This document shows positions 62,674 through 64,000 of a DNA stretch of 64,000 bases, in pieces; within the stretch, counting starts at the first letter, position 1; the number at the start of each line of letters is the position of its first letter. The position numbers and the translations under genes are program-made. Source of the DNA: Pseudomonas ceruminis (GTDB taxonomy: Bacteria; Pseudomonadota; Gammaproteobacteria; Pseudomonadales; Pseudomonadaceae). The notes below the pieces were generated by a model. That model was given only the letters and a program-made list of their open reading frames with translations, did no database searches and was not told the origin of the DNA. The stretch lies in contig NZ_BQHW01000004.1 of the NCBI RefSeq assembly GCF_021602025.1, forward strand, positions 62,001 to 126,000, in the 5' to 3' direction.

Positions 62674-64000
62674 TCAAACGTCCTGATAGCTTTCGATCGA
62701 CGGGCAGGCGCAGACCAGGTTGCGGTCACCGAACACGTTGTCGACCCGCCCGACCGGCGGCCAGTACTTGCCCTCCACCAGGCTCGGCAGTGGGTACACC
62801 GCCTGCTCACGGCTATAACCATGGGCCCAGTCGCCCACCAGCTCGGCCGCCGTGTGCGGGGCGTTTTTCAGCGGGTTGTCATCCTTGTCCAGGCTACCGT
62901 TCTCCACGGCGCGAATCTCTTCGCGGATCTGGATCATTGCGTTGCAGAAGCGGTCCAGTTCTTCTTTGGACTCGCTTTCGGTCGGTTCGATCATCAGCGT
63001 GCCCGCCACAGGGAAGGACATGGTCGGGGCATGGAAGCCAAAGTCGATCAGGCGCTTGGCCACGTCGTCGACACTGATGCCGCTAGTGTCCTTGAGCGGG
63101 CGCAGGTCGAGAATGCACTCGTGTGCCACCAGGCCATTGCCACCGGTGTACAGAACAGGATAGTGCTCTTCCAGGCGCCGGGCGATGTAGTTGGCATTGA
63201 GGATCGCCATTTGCGAGGCGCGCTTGAGGCCCGCACCGCCCATCATGCGGATGTACATCCAGGTAATGGGCAGGATGCTGGCGCTGCCGAACGGCGCCGC
63301 GCACACGGCACCTTCGTGGTTTTCCAGCTGTGCATGGCCTGGCAGGAATGGCGCCAGGTGCGCTTTCACGCCAATCGGGCCGACGCCCGGGCCGCCACCG
63401 CCGTGTGGAATACAGAACGTCTTGTGCAGGTTCAAGTGCGAGACATCGCCGCCGAACTTGCCGGGGGCGCACAGGCCGACCATGGCATTCATGTTGGCGC
63501 CGTCGATGTACACCTGGCCGCCATTGTCGTGAATGATCGCGCAGATCTCGCCGATCGCCTCCTCGAACACGCCGTGGGTCGATGGGTAGGTGATCATGAT
63601 CGCGGCCAGGCGCTCCCGGTGCTCGATGGCCTTGGCACGCAGGTCATCGACATCGACGTTGCCACGGGCGTCACAGGCGGTGACAACCACGCGCATACCG
63701 GCCATGTGCGCGGTAGCGGGGTTGGTACCGTGGGCTGAAGACGGGATCAGGCAGATATCACGATGGCTTTCGCCGCGGCTGCGGTGGTAAGCGCGGATGG
63801 CCAGCAGGCCGGCGTACTCGCCTTGGGAGCCGGCATTGGGTTGCAGCGACACGGCGTCGTAGCCAGTGGCGGCGCACAACATGGCTTCCAGTTCGCGTGT
63901 CAGTTGCTGGTAGCCCTGACTCTGCTCGGCGGGGGCGAACGGGTGCAGGTTGCCGAACTCGGCCCAGGTCACCGGGATCATTTCGCTGGCGGCGTTGAGC
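62674..64000 (-). CDS. gcvP: Glycine dehydrogenase (P protein), 3' part
   Basis: C-terminal 441 residues of the PLP-dependent glycine decarboxylase; the frame runs off the window edge at 64000 (reading [21 protein letters not shown]), so roughly half of a protein of about 950 residues is seen. The PLP Lys is in [20 protein letters not shown] and [11 protein letters not shown] precedes it. The C-terminus ends [15 protein letters not shown]. It is the first visible gene of gcvP-sdaA-gcvT, whose glycine and serine reactions interlock through methylene-THF. Confidence 0.97.
   Translation of the reverse strand, partial: LNAASEMIPVTWAEFGNLHPFAPAEQSQGYQQLTRELEAMLCAATGYDAVSLQPNAGSQGEYAGLLAIRAYHRSRGESHRDICLIPSSAHGTNPATAHMAGMRVVVTACDARGNVDVDDLRAKAIEHRERLAAIMITYPSTHGVFEEAIGEICAIIHDNGGQVYIDGANMNAMVGLCAPGKFGGDVSHLNLHKTFCIPHGGGGPGVGPIGVKAHLAPFLPGHAQLENHEGAVCAAPFGSASILPITWMYIRMMGGAGLKRASQMAILNANYIARRLEEHYPVLYTGGNGLVAHECILDLRPLKDTSGISVDDVAKRLIDFGFHAPTMSFPVAGTLMIEPTESESKEELDRFCNAMIQIREEIRAVENGSLDKDDNPLKNAPHTAAELVGDWAHGYSREQAVYPLPSLVEGKYWPPVGRVDNVFGDRNLVCACPSIESYQDV

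Overview
The window is a 64 kb chromosomal core segment of a high-GC gammaproteobacterium, almost certainly a member of the Pseudomonas putida group. This rests on high GC at third codon positions, the RoxS/RoxR pair, a single-subunit-type short HisG, the mla (ttg2) operon, the rpoN-hpf-ptsN-rapZ-ptsO block, and REP-like palindromes with GCGGG/CCCGC cores between genes. The species call is inference from remembered gene order and was not checked by database search. I see no prophage, transposase, CRISPR array, rRNA or tRNA.

Layout. 0.1-9.3 kb: a DppA-type peptide-binding protein, a SIMPL protein, the redox two-component pair roxSR, an AEC carrier, an AroP-like permease, a carboxymuconolactone-decarboxylase family protein, a Ca2+/Na+ antiporter-family protein and an RlpA lipoprotein. 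9.4-17.7 kb: gatCAB (minus strand) divergent from mreBCD-maf-rng (plus strand). 17.8-26 kb: yhdP, nitrilase-family gene, tldD, darP (opposite strand) and pmbA. 26.1-29.9 kb: an iron-responsive cluster behind a Fur box (fagA-like, fumC, TPR gene, sodA, ZIP transporter). 30-37 kb (minus): kdsD-kdsC-lptC-lptA-lptB, then rpoN-hpf-ptsN-rapZ-ptsO. 37.2-45.3 kb (plus): mlaFEDCB, terminator, ibaG-murA-hisG-hisD-hisC. 45.4-49.3 kb: FadR-type regulator with an MFS exporter, SnoaL-like protein, GIY-YIG protein, YejK. 49.6-58.9 kb: an HU protein, rlmF, valS, a small conserved gene, holC, pepA, and the divergent lptFG. 58.9-64 kb (minus): RDD protein, cold-shock protein, gcvT, sdaA and the 3' part of gcvP.

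Much of the window serves the cell envelope: MreBCD shapes the cell, MurA starts peptidoglycan synthesis, KdsD/KdsC make Kdo for LPS, LptB, LptA, LptC, LptF and LptG export LPS, and Mla and YhdP move phospholipids. A second theme is nitrogen and redox control (RpoN, PTS-Ntr, RoxSR, Fur cluster). A third is one-carbon and serine/glycine metabolism at the right edge.

No wholly new system is evident. The strongest anomalies are: sdaA broken by one in-frame TAG near its domain boundary; two genes (mreC and the antiporter) whose best start is ATT behind a good Shine-Dalgarno; a possible 10-residue leader peptide with a perfect ribosome site in front of lptF; a hairpin plus poly-U terminator between gcvT and the cold-shock gene that could end a small RNA; and a perfect 31-bp inverted REP pair between rlmF and valS.
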